Notes: generated from the letters alone by a model not told the origin. A stretch of 64,000 nucleotides of DNA from Palaemon carinicauda (GCF_036898095.1 NC_090729.1:72455257-72519256), one strand, 5' to 3'. Shown: positions 1 through 13,848, counted from the stretch's first letter. Numbers and translations are program-made.

Positions 1-3000
1 TAGCTTGTTACACTTAGAGTATTTACTAGCGAGCTTTACTCTTACAAGATTCCTATATTTATCCACAAGCTTTGTTATTACAAGACTCCTTTACCTATAA
101 TGTGTTTTTTTAGACTAGTATTGTATACAGGTGCACTTATGCTGATAACTATTGGAATTTAATAATTGATATAAAATTGTGGATAAATCTCTGGAATTAA
201 AGCTCAGTTTAGTTGGGGCCATTAAGGACATGCAATGACAATTAGGAGTGGGATATCTTGAAAGTTCATTTTTATGCTATGAAATAAGTTTTTTTTTTTT
301 AAGTAGAAGGCCAAACCACTGAAAAATCTTAGGACTTCAAGGGAGAAACTGGAAAAGAACAGTATTTGGGTATAGAATGATAGAATGAGAGAAATTAAAA
401 GATAGAAACATTATTAACTCTGCATGCCTCAAATTATTATGGCATTACTGGCTTTAATGATAGCTTATTTCAGATTTTATATTGAATTTCTGGTTATTAA
501 AATTTGATTAAAGCTTTCATGGCAGTTCAATATTTTGTAACTCCAGTATTTTTTCCTGCTTATCAGTCATTACATTGCACTGGATTTGACAATAGTTTGC
601 ATAATTTCACTACCAACTTTTTTTTTTATTCTTCTTGGACAGGAGGGAATAATTAACTTTTAAGAGAAATGGTGGCGGCATTATTTGATCGCTTCATTTT
701 ACTTCACTGTTCAAAAACCTAAAATGTCAGTGTAGTCCTCACTTGCCGTATTAAAAACAATTTACATAATCTTGTCGTACAAGTAGTGTGATGTTTAAAA
801 TGAGTATTAACTACTTTTTTCATCTATATTTTGAGCAAGTTTGATGTTTACATTGTGAATATTTAAGAATAAAATTTATATGAAATAGTAGACATTCTTC
901 TTTTTACTAAGGCAGTGGTCTTGATACAATAATCGTTTATTCATATTCCAAACAAACACTTGCTTACTACTGTGCAGTAAGATTGTTGAATACAAGTAGA
1001 ATGTTATAGTAAGCTCTTGTAAAGAACAGTTTACTTTCTAATCCAGTTTTATGTAATTATATCTTCATATGAACTGATAATGCAGTTTCCATTATAGTTC
1101 AATGAATTCCATGATTGTCTAATTAAGTACGTATCTAAATGCATTTGTATAATTGCAGGCGTAATTAACAATTATATATTATGTTTGCCCCAACATGACT
1201 GATTTCTTGGCATAGTTTTCAGGATGTTTTTTTTCTTGAGAATTCACTGGAAGGTGGTAAGAGGCATTTCTGTTTCGATATCAATTTAATAAATCCTAAA
1301 GTAGCTTAGGCATTAGTTTCAGTCAAGTCAACAAGAGAAGTTAGATGCTGTGACTCCTTTGAAATTACCTTTGGAAAAAAACTATGTATAAAATTTGTCA
1401 GTATAAGCAATATATCTTAATATAGGAATAACATTTTGATTGTAAATTTTGGCAAAATCTCTCTAAACCATGGAGATATATGGAGAAATATATCCAGATA
1501 ATATTTTTTTCCAGTTTTGTATAGTTTTATCATTTTTGGTAAAGGCAATTTGCCTTGTGCAAAAAAAAAACAGAGAATAGCAAAGTAGAAAGATGTAGTA
1601 ATTAGTAGGTGTTAGATAATAATAGAAATAACATATGTGTATTGATAACATATTTCATTTTAATAGTTGTAATTAATAGAAATAATGAATAGATGTCCAG
1701 GAAACTTTGGACCAAATTAAGAACTCCACCATAATTTTTTCTACATATTGCTAAGAGATAAAAAAATGGGTGAAGATTGCATCTGAAAGAAAAACACTTC
1801 ATCTGCTAAACTCATTGCTCTCCCTTCACCTTTGTAATATTAGTTCATAAAAGTATGTGGCCAGTGTTCTTCAAGAAGGCTCCTTAAGTTGCTTTTGTTG
1901 AAGCTTTTAGCCTTCCATAAATTTCACTTGGGATTTTTGCACAATCAAAGAATGAAGAGAGGACACCACAATTCTCTGAATTTAATGGACTACCTGTTCC
2001 AAAGGCTTGAAGTGGTTGGCTATTTGCAGGTGTCATCCCTATTTATTAATAATTTGATAATCTCTAGCAAAGCAAGAGGCAAGTTTATGATACTGTTAGA
2101 AATATAGGTGCATTAAGTTTGACGTGAGGTACTCGGCGGTAAAAAGAGACCCCTGATGAATATTTGTAGAAAAAAGAATGTACTAAAACTGATAAGATTG
2201 GCAGTATGACAAAAGTATCCAGAATTTTAGCTTTTAAATTGGTAAATCCTATTAAAGAGGTATACTACTTTGTAACAGACTATTCTATTTGAAGACACAT
2301 TCAAACATATTGCAAGTGGTCTTCCTTATATGAACATAATGCAATTTTTTTATGAATTCATTGAGTCTCCACATGTCTCCATGGTGAATGTGATAGTTAA
2401 TAAATTGGTACACTTTTTTACTAACAGGATATGATGGGATATGAGCCATATTTGTATTTATATGAATTAATATGGTTCCTTTGTTTGAAATGTTTTTGCA
2501 ATGAAGGTATGTTTATTTTACTTCTGGTATACTACCTGGACCAGTGTTTTGTTAGCAGAGCATGGTTTATAATTGAAGGAAATCTTGAGTCTCTCTCTCT
2601 CTCTAGTGTTTCTCTCACTGGTGGCTATATTATAAAGGGAATTGGATATAGCAAAAGCTGTCTTGGCATACTGATACTAGACTCGAGAACATTCCAAAGC
2701 ACCAAGATCTTGTTACAATATAAGTGCTAGATGGAAGAATCTCAATTTGTTCAAACCAGTAAAAACTACACATTAAGACCTAGTTGTGGAAGGAAGACAA
2801 GGACATTTCATTACAGTACTAGTCTCTTTTGGGTTGTTAGTTTTATACTAGGCCTCTTATTAAATATTCCTACTGCACACCAGCATTGTCAGCATGTCAC
2901 AACTTAATGATAGTTAACCCCCCTCCCCCAGAAATGACACGAGGATTCAACATTTCCCAATTTGATGGATTTTAACCCTTACCAAGGAAGTGACACATGG

Positions 3001-6000
3001 GAATTCTATATTTAAGTATGCCTTTCATGGATTAGGCATTTTGCTCAGTTTCCACCTTGCTTACTGCTGCTTTAGGGCATTAATACCATAATGATTTTGT
3101 GAATAAGGGAAATCATTCTAGTAACAGACTCACCGGAGAGGAAGACTTAGGATCCATTTCTTCAATTTATGATTACTTGTACTTCAGTCAAATGTTGCAC
3201 AATCTGGGGAAGTATAGCGTTAGTAAAATACAGTCTAGTAATGGGATTAGGTTTATTTGAAGTATTGAATGTTAAAGTAACTTGTGTAAATATTGTAATT
3301 GATTCAATAATGTTGATGCAAGTTTTACTTTCACATCAATTACATTATACAGTACAATACTGTAAAGTACATTTAATGTGAAATCCTTTTGATATTGCTT
3401 TATGAAAGGGTTCTTTTCAAATATTAAAAGTTTTAGGTGAAAATTTGCATATGCTTAACATGTAATAGATCCAAACCTTTTTTCTATGTAGATCAAAATG
3501 GGTGCTTTAAATACAGTACGTACATATTTTTTTGTAATAATATCTAGATCATGAGAAGTCTTTAGGTAAATACCAGGAAAATTGATCATTGACTGGTATA
3601 CAATATTCAAAATAAGGAGCATTTTCTCAAAGAACTCTTCTCAATTTAATTGCTACAGGACTGTAATACATTTTTATACGTCTAGAAAAATTAGACATTA
3701 AGCTTAACAATTGAGAGATTCAGTAAGAAATAGCAAAATTTTTATCTGAGCCATCTTACCACCATGAGAAGAAGCATACCTGAAAATAACAGAAACGGCA
3801 AACTTATATTACGCAACTTACTTACTTAGACAGTTCCTGAGTATGGATTTAGATCTGAACAAATGCATAACTAGGTACACTATTTATATACATCTCAGTG
3901 TTGTTTCTATTGTTGTTATTGTGGTTGTCTTTCAAGCAACAATACTCTCCCTTCCTTCTATTGAGGACAGTTGTTCAGTGAGTGTTGTTTAATCAAGGAG
4001 CAATAGCAAACTAAGTGGAAGTTTCAAATTCTTAATGTCAAGATATATGTACAGTGTATAGTCTAAGGGAACATAAAGCATTAACAATGAAAAAAAAATC
4101 CAGTAAAAAACACTTCACTCAAGTCTCATTGAATTTTTTAATATATTTTATATGTCACATTTGTGCATGAAACAGCTTTTATAAGTACAAAATTAAAGTA
4201 TTTATGTCACAACTTTTATTTACATTTATTTTCATGTTTCTTTAAAGTTATTCTATAGAAAAATGATGATTAATTGGCCTGGTTTAGATGTCACAACTTA
4301 TTCTAACAAATGCAAGACATTAACAAGGTTAGAAATGACTGAATTATGTTGGCTTTCCAAATACTCATACACTCAATAAATACTGCATGTGCTCTATGAG
4401 GTCAGTAGTAGGTAACATTAGGAGATTCAAGAAGTCTTACATTAGAGAGAAAAATATCTCTTCTTAGACTATAAATCTGTAATTACACAAATGCTTGACC
4501 AAATTCTTTTAGACTTTTGTAATAGGGATAATTTAATGATGCAGTATAGTATGTGAAATCTAGTTTACAGAAAATCACAACAATAGCAAAGAACACTTAT
4601 TGTCATGAATGATATTTGCTTTTAGGTACAGTATAGGTGAATAGTCACATACAGGTACTTACATAGGTTGTACACTTCATCAGTACTGGGCCTGAAAACT
4701 TTAAATCAATCAATCAATCATCAGTACTGGACAAGTGTAGCAAAAATTTAATGAAGGTATTTTAGTTTTCCAATAAGGAAGTCTTCATAATTTGGGTAAA
4801 GCTTCACCTTTTGTTATATAAAAAGAGCAAGTTTCTGTCTTTCGTAAGTGCCAGTTTAATCTTCGTGAATTATTTTTTTAACAGTGCTGGGTAATTACTT
4901 CATGTTTTCAATAAAATACTAATTTCATATTCACTGTAAATGTTTGCTCTACCCCTAATTCAAATGGCTTACTCTGGTAACTTTAGTTTCTTGCAAATCA
5001 GAATAAATACTTAGAGCAAACATCATTCACAGTGGGTTATTTTTTATCTAGTAAAGCTGTACTAGATTCACATGGATGCTTCAAGTTCATATTAGAATAT
5101 TAAATTCACCCGTGACCAACACTTACAAATGGATTGAATTAGTGTACACATTTCAACCAACAAGAACATGGTCATATTTTTGACAGTGGACCTTTTGAGA
5201 GAAAAATTGTGGGTTTTTAGTAAGAAATGGAACTCTTAGTTGACATTTTTAATTTCATGATTTAGATTCTGTTCGTTGTATAGTTTTAGCAAAAATCCCA
5301 AAGAAAGTAATATTAGTGTTCTTTAATTATTTGTATTATATTCTCAGTAAGTGTTGTACTCAAAACAAAAAATGTCATTGTGAATATTTTTTCATGGACC
5401 ATCGTTTCCTTATTATTTTGGACAACTTTCTTGAAACAATTAGCGATTCCGTTAATAACAAAACACCTGACTTGTCAGTGAGCTCTAGCCATGCTTATCA
5501 AAGTAGTAGATACTAAATACAAAGCTTATTACAGCACTTTATTGCTAAAGATCTTTGCATTTAAGAGAAGAAAGAAATTATGAATTTGTATTTTTGTTTA
5601 TACTGTACTTGATCATGCATATCAGGAGGCAAGTGTTAATAGAGAATTTGTGTTTACTGTATTCATGAGAATTGAACAGTGTTTTTTTTTTCTAGTAACT
5701 GTACCTATAGATGTGATGATTGTATATCTGGTTGCATTCATTCTTGTTAAAATCAACAATCATTGGTTACAAAGAATTCAGATCTTCCCTTTGGCAGGTA
5801 TTAAGATAAAGCCTTGAATTCAAAGAGCAATTTGTACTTGGAACAGTTACTATTAATGGATTGACTCTGGCAAGTCTGTGTTTTGAAAAAAATATGTAGA
5901 AATTGGCTTACAATTTTACATTTAAAAATGTGATCTTTATAACTTTTTTAAATAAAATAGAATAATGTAGTGAAAGCATTCACTTGAAATTCTGGCCTTA

Positions 6001-7695
6001 AATGTGACCTTTAAGCTATAAAAGTATTCTAAGGAACTGTAAAATTTGCGATCACAATTGGTAGACAAGTGTTGATTATCCCTAAATAGTAAAGTGTTTT
6101 GCTGTGCAGGAAGAGTAGTTCCTAAATTGCATTGAGTTCCTACCAATACTTGTGATTTGAAGACTCGGTCCTATCACATGGTGGCAAGAGGCAGGTGGGG
6201 GAAAGAATGAAGCTTTATTTCTGTCTATTCATTTTGTGATCATCAGGTCAAGTGTTGTATTGCAGGTAACCTGGCAAAGTTGTTTTCTTATTTCAGTGAA
6301 TCAGACCTGATGATTAGCTATTCCTTTTTGTTCCAGGCATTAGAATGTTTAGACTTCTGTCCTGGATTAGTTTTGGTTTTATGATTTTATGTCCGTAGTC
6401 TTTGAGGCTGTTTATTGCTAGAATATTCCATTATAATTACCTGTTTTGCGATAAGGGAAAACAGATTAAACATTTTGATAAGGCTTTATTATGGCAAAAA
6501 CTGTAAGGTCTAATAAGTTTCCATGCACTGAAGTACTGTTGTAGATTACCAATATTGTTATCAAAGAAACTATAGTTGTAATGTTTGTGATTTTTTTCAT
6601 TTAGATATATTGCAAGGTTTCTTATTTTTATGGTGGTCTACACTTTCAATTCATTCTTTTTTCCCAAACTGGGATCCTAAATTCCAGTGAATTAAGTGAT
6701 TAATGTACTGTTGAATGCGACTAAAATCTCTTCACCAAGTGATAGTATCATCTTTGATCATTAAAATGAGTCCTTTTTTTTTTTTTTAGAATTATTCAAA
6801 CGCTTCCTAGTGCTACTTTGGTAGCGTTTTCTCATTTTTAAGTCGCTTCCATAAAATTGTCAAGACACGATTCCTTAGAGGATAAGAGATCTTTCATATT
6901 GTTTTTGTTGTATGTATTTTGATGGTTAAGATTCCACATTTATATCAGTAGTAATAGTTACCTGTTCTCATCAAATAAAATTTACTTAAATTCGTCCCTT
7001 TTCAGTCATGTTACCTATTACCTATCTATAATTAGTGGTCTTTAAACAATTATGGTCTTGATTTTGTACCCATTTTATATGCAAGTCATGCAATTAGTGG
7101 AGTGTCTTGTTATGTAGCGTTTTGCCAGCATAGTTTCCATTTGAACAACTTTTCAATGAGAACAACTCCATGATCTATCTCTAGGTGGCATGAAATTAAC
7201 TTCTCAGTGTTGTTTTCTCTCCTTTTTTATGAAGTGCATTTTCAGTTTTGGCATACAGTATTGCCTAGTAGATTAGGAGGCTTTTATTTCTTCTTTTATT
7301 GGAAGAAAACTCTACTTATGAAGATTGTTTGTTACTTTTTTATTTTAACTTTTCTTCCAAATATGTAGGAATAAGAGACAAAGTACTTAGGTGTTTCCTG
7401 GTAGTATAGGCTTTCAAATACTGTACTTGAAGTAAGTATGGTCTTTATCATGCAATGTACAAATCTCATATTTTACTTTGGATTTAGTATTGTATTCTAA
7501 ATGGTCATCTGAAAGATGGCGTCAGTTTAAAAGCAAAACTATACAAAATGTAATATTGTTCCCTGGTGATTAACTACATTTAACACTACTGGGGACCCTT
7601 TTACTGACTACAGTACTCTTAATGCAACTGGGGAGCCTTCTACTGCCTTGTCACAAACTATACCTTGCTCAACTGGGCTAATGACCAAATGTTAG
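1..7695. other. AT-rich region with no supported gene
   Basis: No open frame here resembles a known protein; the longest are under 100 residues and AT-rich, as expected by chance. The stretch holds short simple repeats: CT repeats near 2589-2604, AATC repeats near 4704-4722, and poly-T runs such as 6775-6787. It could be intergenic or the inside of a long intron; nothing in the sequence decides between these. The last 100 bases are unique flank of DIRS element 1. Confidence 0.7.
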
Positions 7696-7697
7696 TT

Positions 7698-8047
7698 TTT
7701 TGGGGTCGAGCCATGTCGTCCTGATGGAAGGTTCCTTTAGGCAGCTTTCTAAGGGATATTTGGTTACAGTGATACTCCCAGAGAATTGACCATAGGACTC
7801 CAGAATTCTACCTCCTGGCGCGAGTATCCTTAAAATTTCTCTTAAGGATATTGCATAATATCAGGGGACGTATATCTTGATACGACACATGGCAATCTTC
7901 ACCCCGAATAGCGTTTTCGCTTCGAGGGGGAAGAGTGGTAAAACTGAAGGGGAGCCGTTATCAAGGTTACCCTTCCTCCTGTACTATTACAGGGCTCCAA
8001 GATGGCGCTCATTCCTTTTTTAGTAGCGGTTTTGCACGGTGGTGTTC
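7698..8047 (+). repeat. Left inverted terminal repeat of element 1
   Basis: About 350 bases recur as reverse complement at 15655-18842, where a later insertion interrupts them. Landmarks shared by both copies are CATGTCGTCCTGATGG near the outer end, a GGGGACGTAT segment, GCGTTTTCGCTTCGAGGGGG and a CTCCAAGATGGCGCTCAT-like inner segment. The outer end is short: T run, then GGGGTCGAGCC. Confidence 0.85.
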
Positions 8048-9923
8048 CCTCTTTATCTAGCGTTCTAGATTGTTTCTTGAAAGGATTTATCATGCATTCT
8101 CCAGCATCTTCTGCCTCTGGAAAGTTGAGTATTTAATCTTTACAGTGTATAATTTTTTAGCTCCTGCTTCACAGTGAAATTAGTATAATTTAATGTGTTT
8201 TATGGAGCATGGCCGGTCACCGGAGGTGCCATGTTGGGCGCTGTCGTTCGTCATGCATGCTCTATTTAGTCAGCAGAACAACATTCCCGGTAATTAGCTT
8301 TAATGAATTGTAGCTATTTAGGCAAAATTATACTAGTGAAGATATGATTATGCATACAAATTTCCTCTTCCTACATGTGTCGATCTTATACGCTAGAGTC
8401 TCGGCGATTTAGGTAGCCGAGATCTCGCCCCGCGCTAGGCTACCTAGCCTATGCGCTTTAGTATACTTTCATACATTATCCCCGTTTACCCTCGTGTATC
8501 ATTTTATCAATTCAACAGGAGATAGATTATCTCCTAGAATTAATTATATAACTCTATACTCGTCTCCTGCGGAGATTTAAGGGTAATCCCTCCTTCCCTC
8601 TGAGTGCTGCCATAAGCAACAACCCTATCTTAGTCTTGCCATAGAGTAGTACACTCCGGCTTGACTAGGCTAGTGTTTCCTGTCTCCCACCCTTGCTGGT
8701 GAGTATCCCGGCTTGGGTTTCCGACAGTAGCTCAGAGTACTGTATTCAGTCTTTCAGTCTTTATGCCGACAACTTAGCTGCCGGGTGAGTAGTCACTCCC
8801 CTGCCAGCTTACAGTTGCTGGCATAGGAGGCTTAGCTTCCCGAGACCACACCTAAAGTGGTAGTGTAATGCCGCCACCTTCTCCCTTGCGGTCTAGAAGA
8901 CAAGTCTTGTTTCGGCAGACCCTAGGCTGAACGATAGATATTCTTCTGCCGCCTAGGATGGCGCCGATAGTGAAACAGAGTTTCACCCTTGTTTGGAAAT
9001 GGCGGCAACCCGGCCGCCTTCTCCTAACACAACATACAAGACCCTTTCCCTGCCCCTCTCTGTCCTTTAGTAATAGCCTAGCCATCGCATATCTGTGGCT
9101 GTCGTCCTACACTCTCCCCGCTTGCCGGACAGATTGTAGCGCCGGCAGGGCTCCTACATAGGCGGCTTGATAGTCGATCCGACTTTCCCCTACGGACGCA
9201 AAGCTCCGGGAAAGGTTGTGCCAGCTATGATGGCTGGCGGTGGGAGACCCCTTTTGCCTTTTGAGTGTTCTTCAGTCCTCCCTTGGTCTGCCATCCACAT
9301 CCCTGAAACCGGCAGCAACCGGCATCAGATCTTGTGGCTGGGTGGAAGCTTGAATAATTCATTCTCCCCTTCTATTTGAACCCTCATTCTGGAGGAAGGC
9401 AGTAGGATTGATATACCTACACCCTTATTTATTGTACAAAGCTACATTAATAAGGCAGCCCTTCACTCCATGCTTTCTCTCTATCTGTCGGCTAGTGCCG
9501 CCATACTAACTGGATCGGTACCGTCAGGTGCTAGCCTAGCCGGCAACACGCCAGCTGAACTACAGTACTGTATATGATTATACAGTAGCCAGTATATTTG
9601 TAGTATAGATATACTGCAGACAGAAAACTATAGTATATATTATACAGTAGTTTATATTTCCAACATACCCTGTGTGTCCTTTCACAGTCTATTGTTGAGA
9701 CCAATTTTATATTGAAGTGGAGTATTCCTTCAATACACTGATAAAGTCATCAGTTTATTACTTACCCCACAATATTAATACCTTTTATGGAAGGGCTAGT
9801 GTTAGTATACACTAATTCTCTCCCTAGAGGTTAGAACCCTTCTCTATTGAGTTTTCCTTAATAAGGAAATCCTTACATTAATATTGGGGGAGGTCACAGC
9901 AATTGGCTGGATAGGAGAGACAG
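8048..9923 (+). other. Long untranslated leader of element 1 with hairpin and CCGGC motifs
   Basis: About 1.9 kb lies between the terminal repeat and the candidate splice donor before gag. It has no coding potential. It is rich in GCCGGC/CCGGC-type motifs (roughly 8750-9560) and contains an imperfect inverted repeat at about 8842-8895. Similar leader sequence occurs in element 5a (55.2-56.9 kb) and in shorter form in 5b (57.4-57.9 kb), so it belongs to the family. It may carry promoter or RNA-packaging signals; that is inference. Confidence 0.6.
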
Positions 9924-10057
9924 GTATGTGTCTTTCCTATTTCCTTTTTAGCTTGCTATCCTAAGCTATAATGGTTAAGTTACCATATATTGCATATAAC
10001 CTGTTCATCAAGTGTGATAAACAACCGCATACTCATTTATATTTCCTTTCTTTACAG
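9924..10057 (+). other. Candidate spliceosomal intron before gag, element 1
   Basis: A donor-like CAG/GTATGTG at 9921-9930 and a pyrimidine-rich acceptor TTTCTTTACAG ending at 10057 enclose 134 bases. The first gag ATG (10070) lies 12 bases after the acceptor. The same acceptor context stands at 57936 in element 5b and, on the minus strand, at 32246 in element 2. Element 2 also has a donor-like GTAGGT, giving about 114 bases. In 5b the donor GT has become AT. Introns are known in some DIRS/Ngaro elements; no transcript is available to confirm this one. Confidence 0.5.
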
Positions 10058-10069
10058 GAGGAGCCCAAA

Positions 10070-11979
10070 ATGAAGTGCGAGGTGATTTACTGTAACCACA
10101 AGAGTAGGAACTTTTGTGGTCACACTATATGCAGGAGTCATGCCGCCTGCGCCATTATCACTGACACCTTGCAGTACTGGGATCCCCAGAACTGCAACGT
10201 CTGCTCGGCCATGGTGGTCGAAGGCTTCAATGACCTCAAGTCAAGGGAGTCGAGGGATGCAGCACGAGAAAAGCTGTGCAAGTGGGTACGAGGGTTCCTA
10301 AAGAACTCTCTGGGACTGTACCTGCCCAACGACAGGATGCATAGCTTGCTGTTCCCTAAGGCCGGTAGTGAAGCTGTCGTGCCCCAAACACAATCTGGAC
10401 CTCCCTACGTCCAGATTGCCATCGAGGCGGACGTCAGTGAGGCAATGCAAGGCATGGACATCCACCAGGAGGAAAGGATGTCTGAAGTGTCTACGGACAC
10501 TGAGAAGGATCTGCTTAGGGATGATCCCGAGGAGGAGTCTACTCTACCTCCCGAAAGAGAAGAGGAGGTCGAGTTGCCGGAAGTGGGGAGTCCCTTCCAC
10601 CCGTGCCGGCACTAGAGCTGACACCATCTACGTCTTCAGCTCCTAACCCTCCATTGGACGCCATGAGCCAAGCATTTTTGGCTCATATCACTACGTTCAT
10701 GGAGAACATTCGCAAACAAGGCGAAGCAAGGGAAGCGAAGCTCGAAAAAGAGCTCCGTGAAGCACGGATCACCGCCTCCTGAGGGTCATTCAAGCGACCC
10801 AGAGTTCAAGACTGGCCATCCTGCTCCGAGACTAATCCCTGGAGGTACACGGATTATATGCCAATTACCAACGGCAAACTCTACATCTCAGAGAAGATGG
10901 GAGCCGTCCCCCTAGACGATATCCAGTTCTGGCCGAGCTTCAATGCTTACCCTGACTGCTTCATTCGACTGAAGCATGAGCCAGCATCAAAGGAGGAGAC
11001 GGAACCGAAGGAGGTCATGGTTTTCGACCATGATAAGGCACAGGCTCTCTTGTTGAGCAGCCTGAAAAAGGCGGGTTATACTAACTCGAAAGTGTCCGCA
11101 TTGAGCAAGAAACATCCTACCTTTCTTGCTCCTGCTTCAAGAGCCTTCCCCTTCACGTGGAAGGCATTCCAGGCTGTTGCCAAGGCAGTGGAGGTAGACA
11201 AACCATGCCCTGCACTAGAGAAGTGTAGGCCTCTGTCGTTAGCCCTGCCCATGAACGAAAAAAGAATGGAAGGAAGGACACCTAACCTTCTCAGTAGGGA
11301 AGCTAAATGCAGATATCGCTGGACGGCAGTTCAGCGAGAATCTCCCTAAGCTGTCAGACTTTCTCTTGCGCAGGGAGCAAGAGACGAAGGAGAGGCTTGC
11401 CGCCTCCCTATCCCTACAGAACTACATCGAGATATGTGCAGGCCACAAAAGCACCCCAGACATGCTCATGGTCCTGGCCAAAATGCATATGGCCACCTTA
11501 GTGAAGGACCTGTACGGCTTCATGAAGGCTAGGAGAGCCTGTAGAGAGTTTGTGATTGCTGTGGCATCAGTAAAACACGAACCCAGGAAGCTGATTTCTT
11601 CCAACATCTGGGGTAAAGACCTCTTCCCAAGTGAAGCAGTCAAAGAGGTAGTCGAGAAAGCTGTCACGGAGAATAGGAACCTTATCCAGAATTGGGGCAT
11701 CTCTTTAAAGAGGAAGTCTTCCCCTATGCAGGTCCCCAACCTAAACAGAAGTCGAAGAAGCCAAGACTACCATCTCGGCCTGCCCAGCAACATCCTACAG
11801 TCACCATGACCGCAGTGCCCCAAGTGGTTGCTCAACCACAAACCACATTCCAAGTGGTACCTCCACAGCTGGTTGCCCAGTCACCAGCGTTCAACCCAGG
11901 GTTTGAGAGGCAAACCACTACCTTTCGTCCGAAAGGAAGAAGCTCCCGACGGGGCTCCTCAAGACATCCCTCCTGAGGA
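10070..11979 (+). pseudogene. gag: DIRS Gag, element 1, broken
   Basis: Structural protein of the retrotransposon particle. The start at 10070 (MKCEV) follows the candidate acceptor; an upstream in-frame ATG at 9971 lies in the presumed intron. The N-terminus carries a Cys/His-rich module (Cx4C, CGHx2Cx2Hx2C, then WDPxxCNVC) shared with elements 2 and 5b. An acidic spacer follows, then an alpha-helical core (LRREQETKERLAAS, KHEPRKLISSNIWGKDLFP) and an RG-rich tail. The first frame closes at 10615 after a frameshift. A stop stands near 10782, another frameshift lies near 11250, and the tail is in a third frame. Pieces are 10070-10615, 10858-11349, 11366-11809 and 11692-11976. Intact length would be about 600 residues, judging from the other copies. 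Confidence 0.8.
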
Positions 11980-12029
11980 AGGGGAGGACGCAGTCAGGTT
12001 TGCAAACCCTCCGGACAATCTAAGCAATG

Positions 12030-13848
12030 AGATGCTTCAGGTAGGAGGGAGGCTCCAACACTTTCTGGATCGTTGAACCTTCGATCCTTGGGCCCACAGC
12101 CTAATCAAGAATGGACTAGGATGGAGATGAATCAAGTCTTTACCATCATTTCCTCAATTCTTCCAACACTCCATCCCCTTATTGGAAGAATATACTGTAG
12201 AACTCTTGAGCAAAAAGGTTATAAGGAAAGCAAAGTCCATCAAATTCCAGGGAAGGCTATTTTGTGTTCCCAAGAAGGACTTAGACAAACTCAGAGTCAT
12301 TCTGGACTTGTCTCCACTCAACAAATTCATCGAGAACAGCAAGTTCAGGATGTTAACCCTTCAACACATAAGGTCCCTGTTACCCAAAGGGGCGTACACA
12401 GTCTCAATAGATCTGGTAGAGTCTTACTGGCACCTCCCAGTCAGCCGCCCTCTCTCCTCCTACCTAGGATTCAAGTTGCAGAAGAAAAAGTATGTCTTCA
12501 GAGCCATGCCCTTTGGACTAAACATAGCCCCAAGGATCTTCACGAAACTTGCAGACAATCATTCAACATCTATGCCTAGAAGGTGTTCAGGTAGCAGCGT
12601 ACCTGGACGACTGGCTGGTGTGGGCAGCATCCAAGACTGCTTGTCTGCAAGCATCCAAGAAAGTGATCCAGTTCCTGGAACATCTGGTATTCAAGATCAA
12701 CTTCAAGAAGTCTCGACTCTCTCCAGCTCAAGAGTTTCAATGGCTGGGAATCCATTGGAACTTGAAGTCACACCGCCTCTCCATTCCTCCCAGGAAGAGG
12801 AGAGAGATTGCGGGATCTGTCAAGAGACTACTGAAATCCGACAGGATCTCAAGACGCCAACAGGAAAGAGTACTGGGCTCTCTCCAGTTTGCAGCAGTAA
12901 CAGACCCAGTGCTGAGAGCACAGCTGAAAGATGCTTTAGGAGTCTGGAGAAGATACGCATCAAACGCTCGAAAAGATCTACAAAAACCGATACCGACCTT
13001 ACTACGATCACTTCTCAAGCCGTGGTCAAAGGTTAAGAGGCTAACGAAGACCGTGCCCTTGCAACCACCTCCCCCATCGGTGACCATCCACACGGATGCC
13101 TCGACGGAAGGATGCGGAGGTCACTCCCATCACAGGAAAGCACAAGGGACTTGGTCATCCCTGTTCAAGACCTTTCACATCAATATTCTGGAGGCCATGG
13201 CAGTCCTCTTGACGCTGAAGAAACTATCCCCTCGCAGATCAGTCCACATCAGGCTGGTCTTGGACAGCGAAGTGATAGTGAGATGTCTAAACCGACAAGG
13301 CTCGAGATCGCCCCACATCAACCATGTGATGTTACCCATCTTTCGTTTAGCAAAAAAGAAGAGATGGCCCTTATCAGCAGTTCACCTACAAGGGTTCCGC
13401 AATGTGACAGCGGAAGATAGAGTCAGAATGGTCCCTAGACGCAGACTCATTCTCCTTCATCTTGGAACAAGTCCCGGAACTGCAGATCGACCTCTTCACA
13501 ACGAGCGACAACAAGAAACTACTTTGATATGTAGCCCCATACGAGGACCCTCTAGCGGAGGCAACGGACGCCATGTCCCTCGATTGGAACGAATGGACTC
13601 AGATCTACCTGTTCCCTCAAACCAATCTCCTGCTGAAGGTCCTCAACAAGCTGAGACGCATCAAGGAAACGGCAGCTCTAGTGAGCCCCAAGTGGCCCAA
13701 GAGCAACTGGTTCCCTCTGGTGACAGAACTGAAGCTGAAGCTGGTCCCTCTACTGAACCCAGCTCTATCTCAACAGGTTCAGAAGTTGACTGTCTTCACT
13801 TCATCACAGAGAACCCAAAACCTTCATCTCATGATTTTCTCGTCTTAG
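12030..13848 (+). pseudogene. pol: DIRS RT / RNase H / methyltransferase-like region, element 1, broken
   Basis: Reverse transcriptase and RNase H. RT motifs include FQGRLFCVPKKD, VILDLSPLNKF, SIDL (motif A Asp present), MPFGLNIAPRIFTKL and the catalytic YLDDWLVW near 12600. RNase H shows VTIHTDAS near 13085 and LVLDSEVIVRCLN. A stop near 12076, a shift near 12555 and a roughly 20-base deletion near 13410 (at NVTA) break it. The deletion joins RNase H artificially to the recombinase frame, producing one 688-residue open frame at 12549-14615. The methyltransferase-like tail (IDLFTTSDNKK, LVSPKWPKSNWFP) continues in another frame to 13848. Confidence 0.85.

Noticed and set aside
1..7695. Host exons or a long non-coding RNA
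   Set aside because: No conserved protein segment, and splice-like sites alone are too frequent in AT-rich DNA to support a call.
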